Assembly: GCF_000297095.1 (NCBI RefSeq)
Contig: NZ_AEEA01000113.1
Coordinates: 1 to 64,000, forward strand
DNA from: Treponema primitia ZAS-1
Lineage (GTDB): Bacteria; Spirochaetota; Spirochaetia; Treponematales; Breznakiellaceae
Direction of reading: 5' to 3'
DNA: 64,000 nt
Made by a program: the position numbers and the translations under genes. Shown here one piece after another: positions 16,648 to 25,903 of the stretch. Below the pieces are notes generated by a model. It was not told where the DNA came from, ran no database searches, and worked only from the letters and a program-made list of their open reading frames with translations. Each line of letters begins with the position of its first letter. The stretch's first letter is position 1.

Positions 16648-17871
16648 ATGGCATACGATAAAAAGCTGGATCAGCAGCAAATTGCTCAAACCAATAAATA
16701 CAATGTGCTCCGCTGCCTGATACGGGAGGGACCGATTAACCGGGCTGCCATTGCGAAACGGATGGGCCTTAGCCTTCCCACGGTTATGGCCATTGTGGAT
16801 GATTTATCAGAAAAAAAAGTGGTGCGATCCATAGGCAAGGGTGAATTCGGCGTAGGAAAACCGCCGGATATCCTGGAAATGGAACCGGAGCGGTTTTTCT
16901 ATATAGGCGCCGATATAGGACGTAGTACCATCCGTTTTGTGGTGAATAATGCGGTGGGTGAAGAAATTGCCTGCATGAAGGAGCCTACGGAAGATCCCTT
17001 TCCGGAGGAACAATTTATCGGGCATGTTAAAAAGCTTCTGCTGGAATTCATTGGGCAGCTGAATACGGACAAAGAACGGATCATGGGAGTAGGTATTGCC
17101 ATGCCGGGGCTTATTGAGAGCGGAACCGGGAAGGTGCTCCTCGCGCCTGACTTTGGCTGGCAGAATATACCCCTCCAGGACTGGTTGCAGGAGGGCTTGC
17201 CCTATCCGGTGCTGGTAAAAAACTCAACCCATGCGTTGGCGGTAAATGAAAGCTTTGTAAAAGGTAAGGATGATGGGAATACCACTTTTTGTGTAAACCT
17301 GGGGTATGGAATAGGCGCCGCCATCATTTCCGGGGAAAACCTCTATAGCGGGACCAGCGGAATCAGCGGAGAATTAGGACATTGTGTGGTGGATCGGGAT
17401 GGCCCCCTTTGTAAATGCGGAAATATCGGATGTTTGGAGGCAGTAGCCTCCGGCGAAGCTATAGCCCGGCAAGCGCAGACTATTATTACCCACCATGGCC
17501 GTTCAAAGATCGTGGAACTCTGCGGGGGCAGGGCCGCAAAAATTGACGCTCAAATGGTCTTTGAAGCCGCAAATGCGGGGGACAGCCTGTCCCTTAAGAT
17601 TATTAACACCGCAGCAAATTATATCGGCATAGCGATTTCCATGGCAGTTAATATACTGGATCCCGATAGGGTGGTGATTTGCGGCGGCCTTATGCGAAAC
17701 GGCCCCTATTTCTTTGAGCGGATCAAAGCCAGTGTGGAGGAACACATAATGCCCTGTCCCAGCCGCAACCTCATGCTCTCCATGGGCGCCAAAGGGGAAT
17801 ACGGTACCGCCCACGGCGCCTGCCGGGTACTGATGAACACCCTCTGGGCCGAGCGGGCGTTGATGATTTAA
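16648..17871 (+). CDS. ROK-family transcriptional repressor
   Basis: A 407-residue XylR/NagC-type regulator: N-terminal winged helix (about 15-70; NRAAIAKRMGLSLPTVMAIVDDL) fused to a ROK sugar-binding domain. The zinc site is present as GELGHCVVDRDGPLCKCG followed by NIGC. The residue corresponding to the catalytic Asp of ROK kinases (normally N-D-A/N) is replaced: the segment reads VKNSTHALAVNESF, so it is a regulator and not a kinase. It lies divergent to the four-gene sugar operon, and three promoters in the window share a candidate operator, so it is the obvious controller of the 12.7-33.9 kb locus. No Shine-Dalgarno is visible before its ATG. Confidence 0.92.
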   Translation: MAYDKKLDQQQIAQTNKYNVLRCLIREGPINRAAIAKRMGLSLPTVMAIVDDLSEKKVVRSIGKGEFGVGKPPDILEMEPERFFYIGADIGRSTIRFVVNNAVGEEIACMKEPTEDPFPEEQFIGHVKKLLLEFIGQLNTDKERIMGVGIAMPGLIESGTGKVLLAPDFGWQNIPLQDWLQEGLPYPVLVKNSTHALAVNESFVKGKDDGNTTFCVNLGYGIGAAIISGENLYSGTSGISGELGHCVVDRDGPLCKCGNIGCLEAVASGEAIARQAQTIITHHGRSKIVELCGGRAAKIDAQMVFEAANAGDSLSLKIINTAANYIGIAISMAVNILDPDRVVICGGLMRNGPYFFERIKASVEEHIMPCPSRNLMLSMGAKGEYGTAHGACRVLMNTLWAERALMI

Positions 17872-17963
17872 GGTACGTTTTACCTATTTCGAAGATCCTA
17901 TTCAATCGTATAAATCAATTCCCAAAAATCATAAAAAAACAAAAACAAAAGCAAAGATTTTTG

Positions 17964-18015
17964 TTGACAAATCAGAATTCCCCGTTTATCATCTTAATAT
18001 GTTATACGGTTTAAC
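17964..18015 (+). promoter_or_regulatory. ROK-regulon promoter, copy A
   Basis: TTGACA at 17964-17969, 17 bases, TATCAT at 17987-17992, then GTTA-N7-TAAC at 18001-18015. Conserved with copies B (25737) and C (16542). It drives the cupin gene at 18150 and probably the RbsBAC-type importer downstream. The rest of the 279-base gap 17872-18149 holds AT-rich leader with no other clear signal. Confidence 0.82.
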
Positions 18016-18149
18016 TAAAAAGGGGAAAATTATTGATTTTACCTAAAAAACAGACCATTATAACCGATAGCTGCGGGTTTGTAGGGGATAATATCTTATA
18101 TGGTATAACATATATCCCCCTTATTAATTTGATACAAGGAGCTTAATCA

Positions 18150-19397
18150 ATGACAAGCAATGAAAAGAAACAGATGATACAGACTGAACTTCAGAAGAAT
18201 GACGGCATTCTTCGTTTTGCCCCTTGCTGGGTGGCCCGGAACTTTATGCAGCCCGGCCGGCGGCTCAAGTTGGATCCCCGGGATTATTACGCCCTGGGCG
18301 GCGCCAAAGGCGGCATTGACGAACGATGGTTTGCCTCTACCACTCCGGCGGATAACGCCGAATATACCATAGAGAATGAAGGCTTGAGTTTTGTGGTGGT
18401 AAATACCGCAAGCGGCCCCCAGCAGATCCTCTTTAAAGAAATTGTCGATATCATGGGGGATGTGATCATCGGCGCAGAACCAATGAACAAATACGGCCGC
18501 TGGATGATTTTTTCTAAGTTTTTTGATAATATGGGGCCCATCGCTCACCATGTACATCTCATGGACGAACACGCCAAGAATGTTAATATGCTGGGCAAGC
18601 CGGAAGCCTATTTTTTCCCGCCCCAACAAAACAATGTGAACAATAATTTTCCCCATACCTATTTTGGGCTTAACCCCGGGGTAACCAAGGACGATGTGAT
18701 CCGTTGCCTTAAGGCCTGGGCTGAACGGGGGGATAATAATATTCTGGATCTCGCCAGGGCGTACCGCCTTGAGGTCGGTACCGGTTGGGATGTACCTCCG
18801 GGCATACTCCACGCCCCGGGATCCCTCCTGACCTATGAACCCCAGCGGGCCAGCGACGTATCAATTTTCTTCCAGTCCCAAGTGGAAGGCCGCCATAATG
18901 CCCGTGATACCCTTACCAAGGATATCCCCAAGGATAAACACTATGACTACGATTACCTGTTCAGCATCCTCGACTGGAAACTGAACGTGGATCCCAATTT
19001 CAAGGAAAACCACTTTCTTCTGCCAAAACCGGCGGCGGATGAAAAGCTTATGGCCGAAAAGGGTTATTCGGAAAAATGGGTTGTCTACGGCAGCAGTCAT
19101 TTCAGCGCCAAGGAACTGACCGTATTCCCCGGCAGAACCGTGACCATCACCGATGCTGCGGCTTATGGGCTTATCATGATGCAGGGTTACGGAACCTTGA
19201 ACAAAGTAAAGATCGAGACCCCCAATATGATCCGGTTCGGAGAATTAACTTCCGATGAAATGTTTGTTACCGATGCCGCGGCGCGTAAGGGCGTTGTTAT
19301 TACCAACAACAGTGACTATGAGAATATTGTGATGCTCAAACATTTTGGTCCTGAAAATCCGGAAGCGGCCGGCTTGATAAAGAGGTATACCGTGTAA
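18150..19397 (+). CDS. Mannose-6-phosphate-isomerase-like cupin protein
   Basis: A 415-residue protein with bicupin character. Candidate metal ligands lie in PIAHHVHLMDEHAKN (about residues 130-145), followed by GKPEAYFF, and in the second part the segment GWDVPPGILHAPGSLLTYE that in phosphomannose isomerases carries the H and E ligands. It is not a standard ManA, and no name can be given. It begins with a ribosome site (AAGGAG) about 5 bases before the ATG and is the first gene after promoter A, so it probably converts the imported sugar or its phosphate (ketose/aldose isomerisation). Function inferred only from fold and position. Confidence 0.7.
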   Translation: MTSNEKKQMIQTELQKNDGILRFAPCWVARNFMQPGRRLKLDPRDYYALGGAKGGIDERWFASTTPADNAEYTIENEGLSFVVVNTASGPQQILFKEIVDIMGDVIIGAEPMNKYGRWMIFSKFFDNMGPIAHHVHLMDEHAKNVNMLGKPEAYFFPPQQNNVNNNFPHTYFGLNPGVTKDDVIRCLKAWAERGDNNILDLARAYRLEVGTGWDVPPGILHAPGSLLTYEPQRASDVSIFFQSQVEGRHNARDTLTKDIPKDKHYDYDYLFSILDWKLNVDPNFKENHFLLPKPAADEKLMAEKGYSEKWVVYGSSHFSAKELTVFPGRTVTITDAAAYGLIMMQGYGTLNKVKIETPNMIRFGELTSDEMFVTDAAARKGVVITNNSDYENIVMLKHFGPENPEAAGLIKRYTV

Positions 19398-19477
19398 CGG
19401 TGCGGTAATACCAAATTGAGTGGGAAATCAGAGCATTTTTAATGCATGATTACTATATTATTCCATGGAGGATGAGT

Positions 19478-20458
19478 ATGAAGAGGAGAAGCAGAATTTC
19501 CGCAGTAACCCTTGCTTTTGCAATGGTGTTTATGACTTTGGCGTCTCAAGCGGTATTTGCAGGTGGCGGGCAGCAGAAAAAGTCCGATGGTACAATACGG
19601 ATTGGGTTTATCAACGCCTTTTTGACTACGCCGTATCAGGCCCCGCTGGACGCGGCGGCGGTGAAAAGGGCAAAAGAACTGGGTGTTGAACTGATCCTTG
19701 TTGACGGTAAGGCCGACAGCGCAACGATGCTGAGCCAGGCGCAGTCCTTTATCGATCAGAAAGTTGATGCAATTATGTTCGTCCCCGCCGACATGGCCGG
19801 TTCCATTACCATTGTCAAGGCGATCCATGCGGCGGGCATTCCGGTTATCGGCGTTAATTCCCGGCCGGATCCTTCCGTGGAGAACCTCCTCGCCACCCAG
19901 GTAAGCTGCGATCTTGAATACGAAGGCGAAGTTATCGGGAAACTCGTGGCGTCCCATTTCCCCCAGGGCGGGAAAGCGGTTACCATTGAAGGCTTTGCCG
20001 GTACCGAAGCGCAGCAAAAGCGAACTGCGGGCTTCAAGAAAGGGCTTGCCGGGTCAAAGGTTGAAGTGGTTCAGGAAGTTATTGCCGATTGGGATCGTGC
20101 AAAGGCGATGAGCGCCGCCGACGATCTTATTACCCGCATCCCGGATCTTAAGATTATCTTTGCCCAGGATGACAGTATGGCTTTTGGCGCGATTGAAGCG
20201 GTAAAGGCGGCGGGCAAGATGGATCAGATCAAGGTGTACGGTATTGGATTCATGGGCGACGAATCCCGGGCATATCTCAAGTCCGGTGAACTCCAGGGCA
20301 CCTGCACCCAGTCACCGTCCTACGAAGGCGTCACCGGCCTTGAGCTGGCTGTAAAGGTTATCAAGGGTGAGAAGGTAGATGCGTACTATCGGACCGAAGC
20401 TCTCCCCGTATCCAAGGAAAATGCCGACAGCATTGATCATGGGTTTAATGTGAATTAG
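19478..20458 (+). CDS. RbsB-type sugar-binding protein
   Basis: A 326-residue periplasmic binding protein of the ribose/galactose class (Peripla_BP_4). Signal peptide MKRRSRISAVTLAFA... with cleavage near QAVFA-GG. The mature N-terminus is GGGQQKKSDG and lacks a lipobox Cys. Hallmarks: IRIGFINAFLTTPYQ, DAIMFVPADMAG, and a final repeat IFAQDDSMAFGAIEAVKAAG. The start at 19478 is chosen because GGAGG lies 6 bases upstream; the longer frame from 19442 would place non-signal residues first. A strong hairpin follows the stop (20482-20523), as expected where a binding protein is made in excess over its transporter. Confidence 0.92.
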   Translation: MKRRSRISAVTLAFAMVFMTLASQAVFAGGGQQKKSDGTIRIGFINAFLTTPYQAPLDAAAVKRAKELGVELILVDGKADSATMLSQAQSFIDQKVDAIMFVPADMAGSITIVKAIHAAGIPVIGVNSRPDPSVENLLATQVSCDLEYEGEVIGKLVASHFPQGGKAVTIEGFAGTEAQQKRTAGFKKGLAGSKVEVVQEVIADWDRAKAMSAADDLITRIPDLKIIFAQDDSMAFGAIEAVKAAGKMDQIKVYGIGFMGDESRAYLKSGELQGTCTQSPSYEGVTGLELAVKVIKGEKVDAYYRTEALPVSKENADSIDHGFNVN

Positions 20459-20481
20459 TATCAGTACGGTAGCATTGTACC

Positions 20482-20523
20482 GGAAGGGCCGCGCTTGTAC
20501 GGCGTATGAGCGCGGCCCTTTCC
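20482..20523 (+). terminator. Strong hairpin between SBP and ATPase genes
   Basis: Arms 20482-20495 and 20509-20523 pair over 14 bases with one bulged A; loop 13 bases. It is GC-rich with a short T tract, so partial termination or 3' mRNA protection is likely. It covers the ATG at 20506, which argues that this ATG is not the start of the ATPase gene. Confidence 0.7.
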
Positions 20524-20547
20524 AATTATCATCTGCGAGGTAGCGGT

Positions 20548-22032
20548 TTGGCTGATTTTATTCTTGAGATGAAGCACATCACCAAAAAGTTCCCCGGCGT
20601 AGTTGCTTTGGACGATGTGAGCTTCAGCGTGGAGACCGGGGATGTCCATGCCCTCGTTGGTGAAAACGGCGCAGGAAAATCGACCCTGATGAAAATATTA
20701 AACGGGGTTTATTTTGCCGATTTAGGGGACATACTGATAAATGGCCGGGGTGTCGAACTGGGGGATCCCCTCCACGCACAGAAAGAGGGGATTTCGATCA
20801 TATTCCAGGAATTTAATCTGGTATCAATGTTAAGCGTCGCGGAAAATATTTTTATCGGCCGCCTTGGTTTTGGCAAAAAGGCGGTGGACTGGAAAACATT
20901 GAATCAAAAGGCCAAGGAACTGCTTGACAAACTGAATTATCAGCTGGACCCAACGGAAATCGTCAGCAATTTGACGGTTGCCCAGATGCAGATGATCGAA
21001 ATTGCCAAAGCTCTTTCCTTTGATTCAAAAATTATCATCATGGACGAACCGTCCTCGGTGCTCACCGACAATGAGCTTGAAAAATTGTTCAGCATAATCC
21101 GTAATTTGAAAAAAGACGGGATAACCGTAATATATATTTCCCATCGCTTGGAAGAGGTCTTTAAAATTTGCGACAAGGTTACTGTTTTGCGGGATGGTAA
21201 GGTCATTGACACAAAGCCCGTATCAGAATTGTCCCGGGAACAGATCATCGAGAAGATGGTTGGCCGCAAAATGGATCAGGAGTTCCCCAAACGGGAAAGC
21301 GCTATCGGTGAAGTGGTCATGTCGGTGAAGAATCTGAACCGGGGAAAAATGGTCAGGGATATCAGTTTCGATCTGCGTAAGGGTGAAATTCTGGGTATTG
21401 CGGGCCTTGTAGGAGCGGGAAGAACTGAAGTTGCCCGCGCCATATTCGGCGCCGATAAAAAAGAAACCGGGACCATTGAAATACACGGTAAGGTTCAGAA
21501 TATCGATTCTCCCTATGATGCCAAATCCTGCGGTATTGCGCTCATGCCGGAAGACCGGAAACTGCACGGGCTCCTTCTCGAAATGCCCATCACCTATAAT
21601 ATTTCGCTGACGAATTTCTTAAAGGTAAAATCAAAATTCGGCACTTTAACAAACAGGAAAGAACGGAGCCATGCGGAATCGTTCCGCGCTTCCCTGCAGA
21701 TTAAAACGCCGTCGGTTACCCAGCGGGTCAAGTTCCTTTCCGGCGGCAATCAGCAGAAGGTGGTCATAGCGAAATGGCTCTTCTCCGATGTGGACATTCT
21801 CATCATGGACGAGCCGACCCGGGGCATTGATGTCGGAGCGAAATACGAAATTTATCTCCTCATGAACCGGCTTGTACAGCAGGGGAAGTCGGTAATTCTG
21901 ATTTCTTCGGAATTGAATGAGATAATTGCCCTGAGCGATCGGGTACTGGTTATGCGTCAGGGAAAGATAAACGCTTCCTTTGAAAAAGAGGATATAACGG
22001 CGGAGCGGGTACTCAAAGCGGCGATAGGTTAG
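20548..22032 (+). CDS. RbsA-type sugar ABC transporter ATPase
   Basis: A tandem ABC ATPase of 494 residues in the chosen form, energising the importer whose permeases follow. First domain: Walker A GENGAGKST, Walker B IIIMDEPSS. Second domain: GLVGAGRTEVAR in place of a canonical Walker A, signature LSGGNQQKV, Walker B ILIMDEPTRGID. The degenerate second Walker A is normal for the RbsA/MglA family. Start: the TTG at 20548 has GCGAGGT 6 bases upstream and starts LADFILEMKHITKKF; the ATG at 20506 lies in a hairpin loop. Ends 9 bases before the first permease. Confidence 0.93.
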   Translation: MADFILEMKHITKKFPGVVALDDVSFSVETGDVHALVGENGAGKSTLMKILNGVYFADLGDILINGRGVELGDPLHAQKEGISIIFQEFNLVSMLSVAENIFIGRLGFGKKAVDWKTLNQKAKELLDKLNYQLDPTEIVSNLTVAQMQMIEIAKALSFDSKIIIMDEPSSVLTDNELEKLFSIIRNLKKDGITVIYISHRLEEVFKICDKVTVLRDGKVIDTKPVSELSREQIIEKMVGRKMDQEFPKRESAIGEVVMSVKNLNRGKMVRDISFDLRKGEILGIAGLVGAGRTEVARAIFGADKKETGTIEIHGKVQNIDSPYDAKSCGIALMPEDRKLHGLLLEMPITYNISLTNFLKVKSKFGTLTNRKERSHAESFRASLQIKTPSVTQRVKFLSGGNQQKVVIAKWLFSDVDILIMDEPTRGIDVGAKYEIYLLMNRLVQQGKSVILISSELNEIIALSDRVLVMRQGKINASFEKEDITAERVLKAAIG

Positions 22033-22041
22033 GAGAAGGGC

Positions 22042-23037
22042 ATGAATAAATTACAGGGCACAAAAATGCCTTCAAAATTTAACTACATATTTAGTAAATA
22101 CGGTATTTTGTTTGTATTGCTTTTTATCATTGTTGTTGCGGTGACAATCTCACCGGTGTTTCTGTCAAGCGGTAACCTGTTAAACATCGTGCGGCAGGTC
22201 GCCGTAATCGGGCTTCTCGCCGTGGGTATGACCTTTGTTATTATTTCAGGCGGAGTTGATATTTCGGTTGGATCGATTTTATCCCTCTCCGGTGTTGTCG
22301 CGGTAACCTGTATTTCTAAGGGGGTGAGTATACCGATGGCAATGGGCTTCGCGGTTATCGTCGGAGCTGCAGCCGGAGCAATAAATGGTTTCTTTGTTAC
22401 CGTAATCGGCGGTACCATGGGGAGCGCTTTCATTGTTACCTTTGGTTCCTCAACGGTTTTTGGCGCTGTTGCGCTGATGGTAACCAATGGTCTTATTTTG
22501 CAGGCAAGCACCTACTCGGGCTATGAAATTATCGGGCAGGGATCTATCGGTTTTGTTCCAATTTCTACTATTATACTAGGCGTTTCGATGGCAGCGGCGC
22601 AGTTCCTGCTGTCAAAAACCACCTTCGGGCGTATTACGTATTGTATTGGTATCAATGATGAAGCTACGCGGCTTTCGGGCATCAAAATAAAAATCACCCG
22701 GCTTTTGGTGTACACCATTGCGGGGTTTATGGCTGGCATTGCCGCACTGGTGCTCACAAGCCGTGTAAAAAGCGCATCCCCCATCGCCGGCCTGGGCTAC
22801 GAGCTTGACGCTATTGCCGCGGTGGTACTTGGCGGTACACGAATGGGCGGCGGTTCAGGCAGTATCTGGAAAACCTTAATCGGCGTTGTTATCTTTGGCG
22901 TGCTGGCCAATGCCCTCAACGTCATGGGCGTAAAATCCTATCCGCAGATCATTATCCGGGGTGTAATTATCCTTATATCAATATTGATGGATAGACGAAG
23001 CAGTAAAATTGAAAGTGAAATGCTGGCGAGGTCATAA
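22042..23037 (+). CDS. RbsC-type sugar ABC permease (first)
   Basis: A 331-residue inner-membrane permease of the BPD_transp_2 family with about eight to ten helices. Family marks: AVIGLLAVGMTFVIISGGVDISVGS in the first third and AVVLGGTRMGGGSGS near residue 265. Follows the ATPase by 9 bases with GGAGAAGG as ribosome site. Its stop overlaps the start of the second permease by one base, so the two are coupled and probably form a heterodimeric channel. Confidence 0.92.
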   Translation: MNKLQGTKMPSKFNYIFSKYGILFVLLFIIVVAVTISPVFLSSGNLLNIVRQVAVIGLLAVGMTFVIISGGVDISVGSILSLSGVVAVTCISKGVSIPMAMGFAVIVGAAAGAINGFFVTVIGGTMGSAFIVTFGSSTVFGAVALMVTNGLILQASTYSGYEIIGQGSIGFVPISTIILGVSMAAAQFLLSKTTFGRITYCIGINDEATRLSGIKIKITRLLVYTIAGFMAGIAALVLTSRVKSASPIAGLGYELDAIAAVVLGGTRMGGGSGSIWKTLIGVVIFGVLANALNVMGVKSYPQIIIRGVIILISILMDRRSSKIESEMLARS

Positions 23038-23999
23038 TGAAAAAAACACTGATTGGCGTTGCGCGTTTTTTACGGTCCAATATCGTCATTGTGTTTATTC
23101 TGGCGCTGATAGTACTCATATCCTTTTATTCTCCCGGCTTTTTACAGTTCTCCAGCGTCCGAAATCTGTTCATACAGATTTCTATTTATGGTATTGTCGC
23201 CTGTGCCATGACCATCGCCATCATCTGTGGAGAATTTGATCTGAGCGTGAGCTATGTGTTTCCCCTCGGGACGCTCATTTTTGCCCTTGTGTTGCCGCAC
23301 TTTGGCATTATTCCCGCGATGATTGCGGCAGTTATTATTGGCGGGCTTGTCGGCTGTGTCAACGGATTTTTGGTTGCGGTGCTTAAGGTAAATGTTTGGA
23401 TCGCTACGCTTAGTACCATGATTATTGTGCGTGGTATCACCCTGACCATTTGCAGCGGGAAACCGATCCCCGCAATTAACGACATTTCGTTTCTGATAGG
23501 CAATGGAAACCTCTTTCGGACCATCCCCTACCTGGCGCTGATATTTCTGGCCTTTGTATTCGTGACTGAATATATCCTTAAACGAACCACCTTTGGCCGG
23601 AATATTTTCGCCGTGGGCGGGAATTACGAAGTGGCCGCCTATGCCGGTATCAACGCGGTGTTTTACAAATTTATCATCTTTGTGATCCTTGGCTGTACGG
23701 CGGCCTTTTCCGGGGCTCTCCTTGCCGGACGGCTCCAGGCGGGTTCCCCGCTCTACGGTAATGATCTCTGTATGACCGTGGTATCGGCGGCGGTTATCGG
23801 CGGCAACAGTATTGCCGGCGGCAAGGGCGGCGCCTTACGGACCCTTCTGGGGATGATCTTCGTCGGTCTCATGCTGCAGGTTTTCAATTTTATCAACGTA
23901 TACATTTATTTGCAGGAAGCGATCAAGGGTTTAATGGTGATCCTCGTTGTGTTGATGGACGCCATGGGTAATAAAAAAAGCGCCGGCGCGGTAAAATAA
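23037..23999 (+). CDS. RbsC-type sugar ABC permease (second)
   Basis: A 320-residue BPD_transp_2 permease, partner of the preceding one. Shared signatures: ACAMTIAIICGEFDLSVS and AAVIGGNSIAGGKGG. Two different permeases are the arrangement of AI-2- and xyloside-type importers more than of RbsABC with a single permease. Overlaps the previous stop codon (TAATGA) and is followed 22 bases later by the FucU-like gene. Confidence 0.91.
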   Translation: MKKTLIGVARFLRSNIVIVFILALIVLISFYSPGFLQFSSVRNLFIQISIYGIVACAMTIAIICGEFDLSVSYVFPLGTLIFALVLPHFGIIPAMIAAVIIGGLVGCVNGFLVAVLKVNVWIATLSTMIIVRGITLTICSGKPIPAINDISFLIGNGNLFRTIPYLALIFLAFVFVTEYILKRTTFGRNIFAVGGNYEVAAYAGINAVFYKFIIFVILGCTAAFSGALLAGRLQAGSPLYGNDLCMTVVSAAVIGGNSIAGGKGGALRTLLGMIFVGLMLQVFNFINVYIYLQEAIKGLMVILVVLMDAMGNKKSAGAVK

Positions 24000-24021
24000 A
24001 TGTCGGCGAAGGAAGGGAACT

Positions 24022-24453
24022 ATGCTTAAAGGAATTCCTGGTATTCTGCCCCCTGATTTATTGAAGTTCATGATGGAAATGGGACATGGGGATGAATTGG
24101 TCATAGCCGATGCCAATTACCCCTGCCTTGGTCATCCTGCCCGGGTGGTCCGGTGTGACGGGCATGGCATACCCGAAGTATTGGACGCCATCCTGCGTTT
24201 TCTACCCCTTGATAGCTATGTGGACCATCCGGTGATATTCATGGAAGTACTGCCCAATGATCCCTATGTGCCGATTATATGGGAACAGTACCGGGATATC
24301 ATCAAAAAGCATGAAGGCAAAACCGGACTGGATCTGCCGATTAATAAATATGATTTCTATAAAAGAGGCGCCCAGGCATATGCGGTTGTTACTACCGGGG
24401 AAAAATCGGGGTATGCAAATATTATTATCAAGAAAGGTGTGGTTAAGGAATAA
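24022..24453 (+). CDS. fucU: RbsD/FucU-family sugar mutarotase
   Basis: A 143-residue pyranose mutarotase, full length for FucU. It carries the FucU pattern: start MLKGIPGILPPDLLKFMMEMGHGDELVIADAN split over residues 1-31 with the catalytic His in MGHGDE, the YPCLG segment, and the C-terminal KRGAQAYAVVTTGE followed by YANIIIKKG. FucU interconverts alpha and beta anomers of L-fucose; RbsD does so for ribose. The sequence favours FucU, and together with the fucosidase-like protein and FGGY kinase in the same regulon it suggests fucose or a related 6-deoxy sugar, though this is inference. Confidence 0.88.
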   Translation: MLKGIPGILPPDLLKFMMEMGHGDELVIADANYPCLGHPARVVRCDGHGIPEVLDAILRFLPLDSYVDHPVIFMEVLPNDPYVPIIWEQYRDIIKKHEGKTGLDLPINKYDFYKRGAQAYAVVTTGEKSGYANIIIKKGVVKE

Positions 24454-24457
24454 TATT

Positions 24458-25702
24458 ATGATAAGTGTCAAAGACAAAGGGATCCTTCAAGAACTTGCAA
24501 AAAAGTATATGGAACTCGCCGTTAAGGACGTTAACAAAGAACGTATTCGCCGAATTAAGGATATGCATAGTTTAAAACCGGTGCGCCCACCGGTCTGGAT
24601 CGACGAGATTCCCTGGCATGAGATGGACATTGATGGGCAGCTGGCATTGCATTGTGAGTCTAAAGAAGCCCGGGAGATTGAGTGTTTTTTCCGGAGAGTA
24701 TTGTTCCGGTGGAAGTATTTTCAGGTGGATATGGTTGTTGAGGACACGCTTTATATAACGAAGGCCTACACCGACAGCGGCATAGGCATATCTATTCAGG
24801 AAGAGACCCTGTCCACCAGCGAAAATAACACCATCGTTTCCCATCATTATGAGGATCAGCTTGATACGGAAGAAAAAGTCGAGGCGCTCCATGTGCCGGT
24901 AATAAAGGCGCAGCCGGATCTTGATCGAAAAAATCTGGAATTATGGACCGAGGTTTTTGATGGTATCATACCCGTTGCGTTACGGGGTCCGGGGGTTTAT
25001 TTTTATGCCCCCTGGGATGATATTGTAATGTTTAGGGGTATTCAGCCCTGTCTTTATGATATGGCGGATCGTCCTGAATTTATTCACACAACCATCCGGA
25101 AATTTACAGAAATTGGTTTGTCCCGGTTTGAACAAATGGAAGCGGAGGGACTTTTGGACTACAATCTTTCAAACCTCCATTGTACGCCTCCTTATACGGA
25201 TGAATTACCCGCAAAGGATTATGACGGGGGAAAAGTCCGGATGAAGGATATCTGGTTCCGGGGTATGGCGCAGATATTTTCATCCGCCTCGCCTGCGATG
25301 CAGGAAGAATTTGATTTACAGTATATGTGTACGCTGATGGATAAATGCGCCATTGTCTATTATGGGTGCTGTGAACCGCTGGATAGGTTTATTCCCTATC
25401 TAAAAAAGATTCCGAATATGCGTAAGATAGGCTGCAGTCCCTGGTCCAGTGTAAAATCAAGCGCCGAACAGATTGGCTCTGATTATGTCCTTGCCCGTAA
25501 ACCGAATCCGGCATTCTTGGGTATGGGTTTTAATACAGAACAGATTAGGCAGGAAATAACCGAGACCGTTGAAGTCTGCAGGGCCAATAAAACTCCCTAC
25601 GAACTTGTGCTTAAGGATATCAGTACGGTCAATAACAAGCCCCAGAACCTGATAGACTGGGCTGATACTGCGATGGCGGTAATTGATAAATACTACAATT
25701 AA
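24458..25702 (+). CDS. Uroporphyrinogen-decarboxylase-fold protein (first)
   Basis: A 414-residue protein of the UroD/MtaA-type TIM-barrel superfamily. It starts MISVKDKGILQELAKKY four bases after the fucU stop; the open frame extends further upstream but overlaps fucU and is not used. The family is seen in GVYFYAPWDDIVMFRGIQPC, the Cys-rich strand IVYYGCCEPLDRFIP, and YELVLKDISTVNN. The paired Cys resemble a zinc site for methyl transfer in cobalamin-dependent relatives, but no corrinoid protein is nearby. It is not the haem enzyme HemE. Position inside a sugar-import operon suggests action on the imported sugar or an attached methyl group; unproven. Confidence 0.75.
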   Translation: MISVKDKGILQELAKKYMELAVKDVNKERIRRIKDMHSLKPVRPPVWIDEIPWHEMDIDGQLALHCESKEAREIECFFRRVLFRWKYFQVDMVVEDTLYITKAYTDSGIGISIQEETLSTSENNTIVSHHYEDQLDTEEKVEALHVPVIKAQPDLDRKNLELWTEVFDGIIPVALRGPGVYFYAPWDDIVMFRGIQPCLYDMADRPEFIHTTIRKFTEIGLSRFEQMEAEGLLDYNLSNLHCTPPYTDELPAKDYDGGKVRMKDIWFRGMAQIFSSASPAMQEEFDLQYMCTLMDKCAIVYYGCCEPLDRFIPYLKKIPNMRKIGCSPWSSVKSSAEQIGSDYVLARKPNPAFLGMGFNTEQIRQEITETVEVCRANKTPYELVLKDISTVNNKPQNLIDWADTAMAVIDKYYN

Positions 25703-25736
25703 TACAAAGGATAATCTTAGAAAATAAAGGTTTTTG

Positions 25737-25788
25737 TTGACAAATGGGATTTGTTCGCTTATTCTTTTAATATGTTATACGATCTAAT
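25737..25788 (+). promoter_or_regulatory. ROK-regulon promoter, copy B
   Basis: TTGACA at 25737-25742, 17 bases, TATTCT at 25760-25765, then GTTA-N7-TAAT at 25774-25788. Conserved with copies A and C over about 60 bases. It drives the MalGFE-type importer and the genes to 33884. Confidence 0.8.
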
Positions 25789-25903
25789 TAAAAAACATAA
25801 TTCGACAAATTTTTGCCGAACAATAACGGTCATCACTGGATAATATATGATAAAAAAGGTGAAATAACTTAATTAATATAACTTATAGACGCAGGAGGGC
25901 GTT

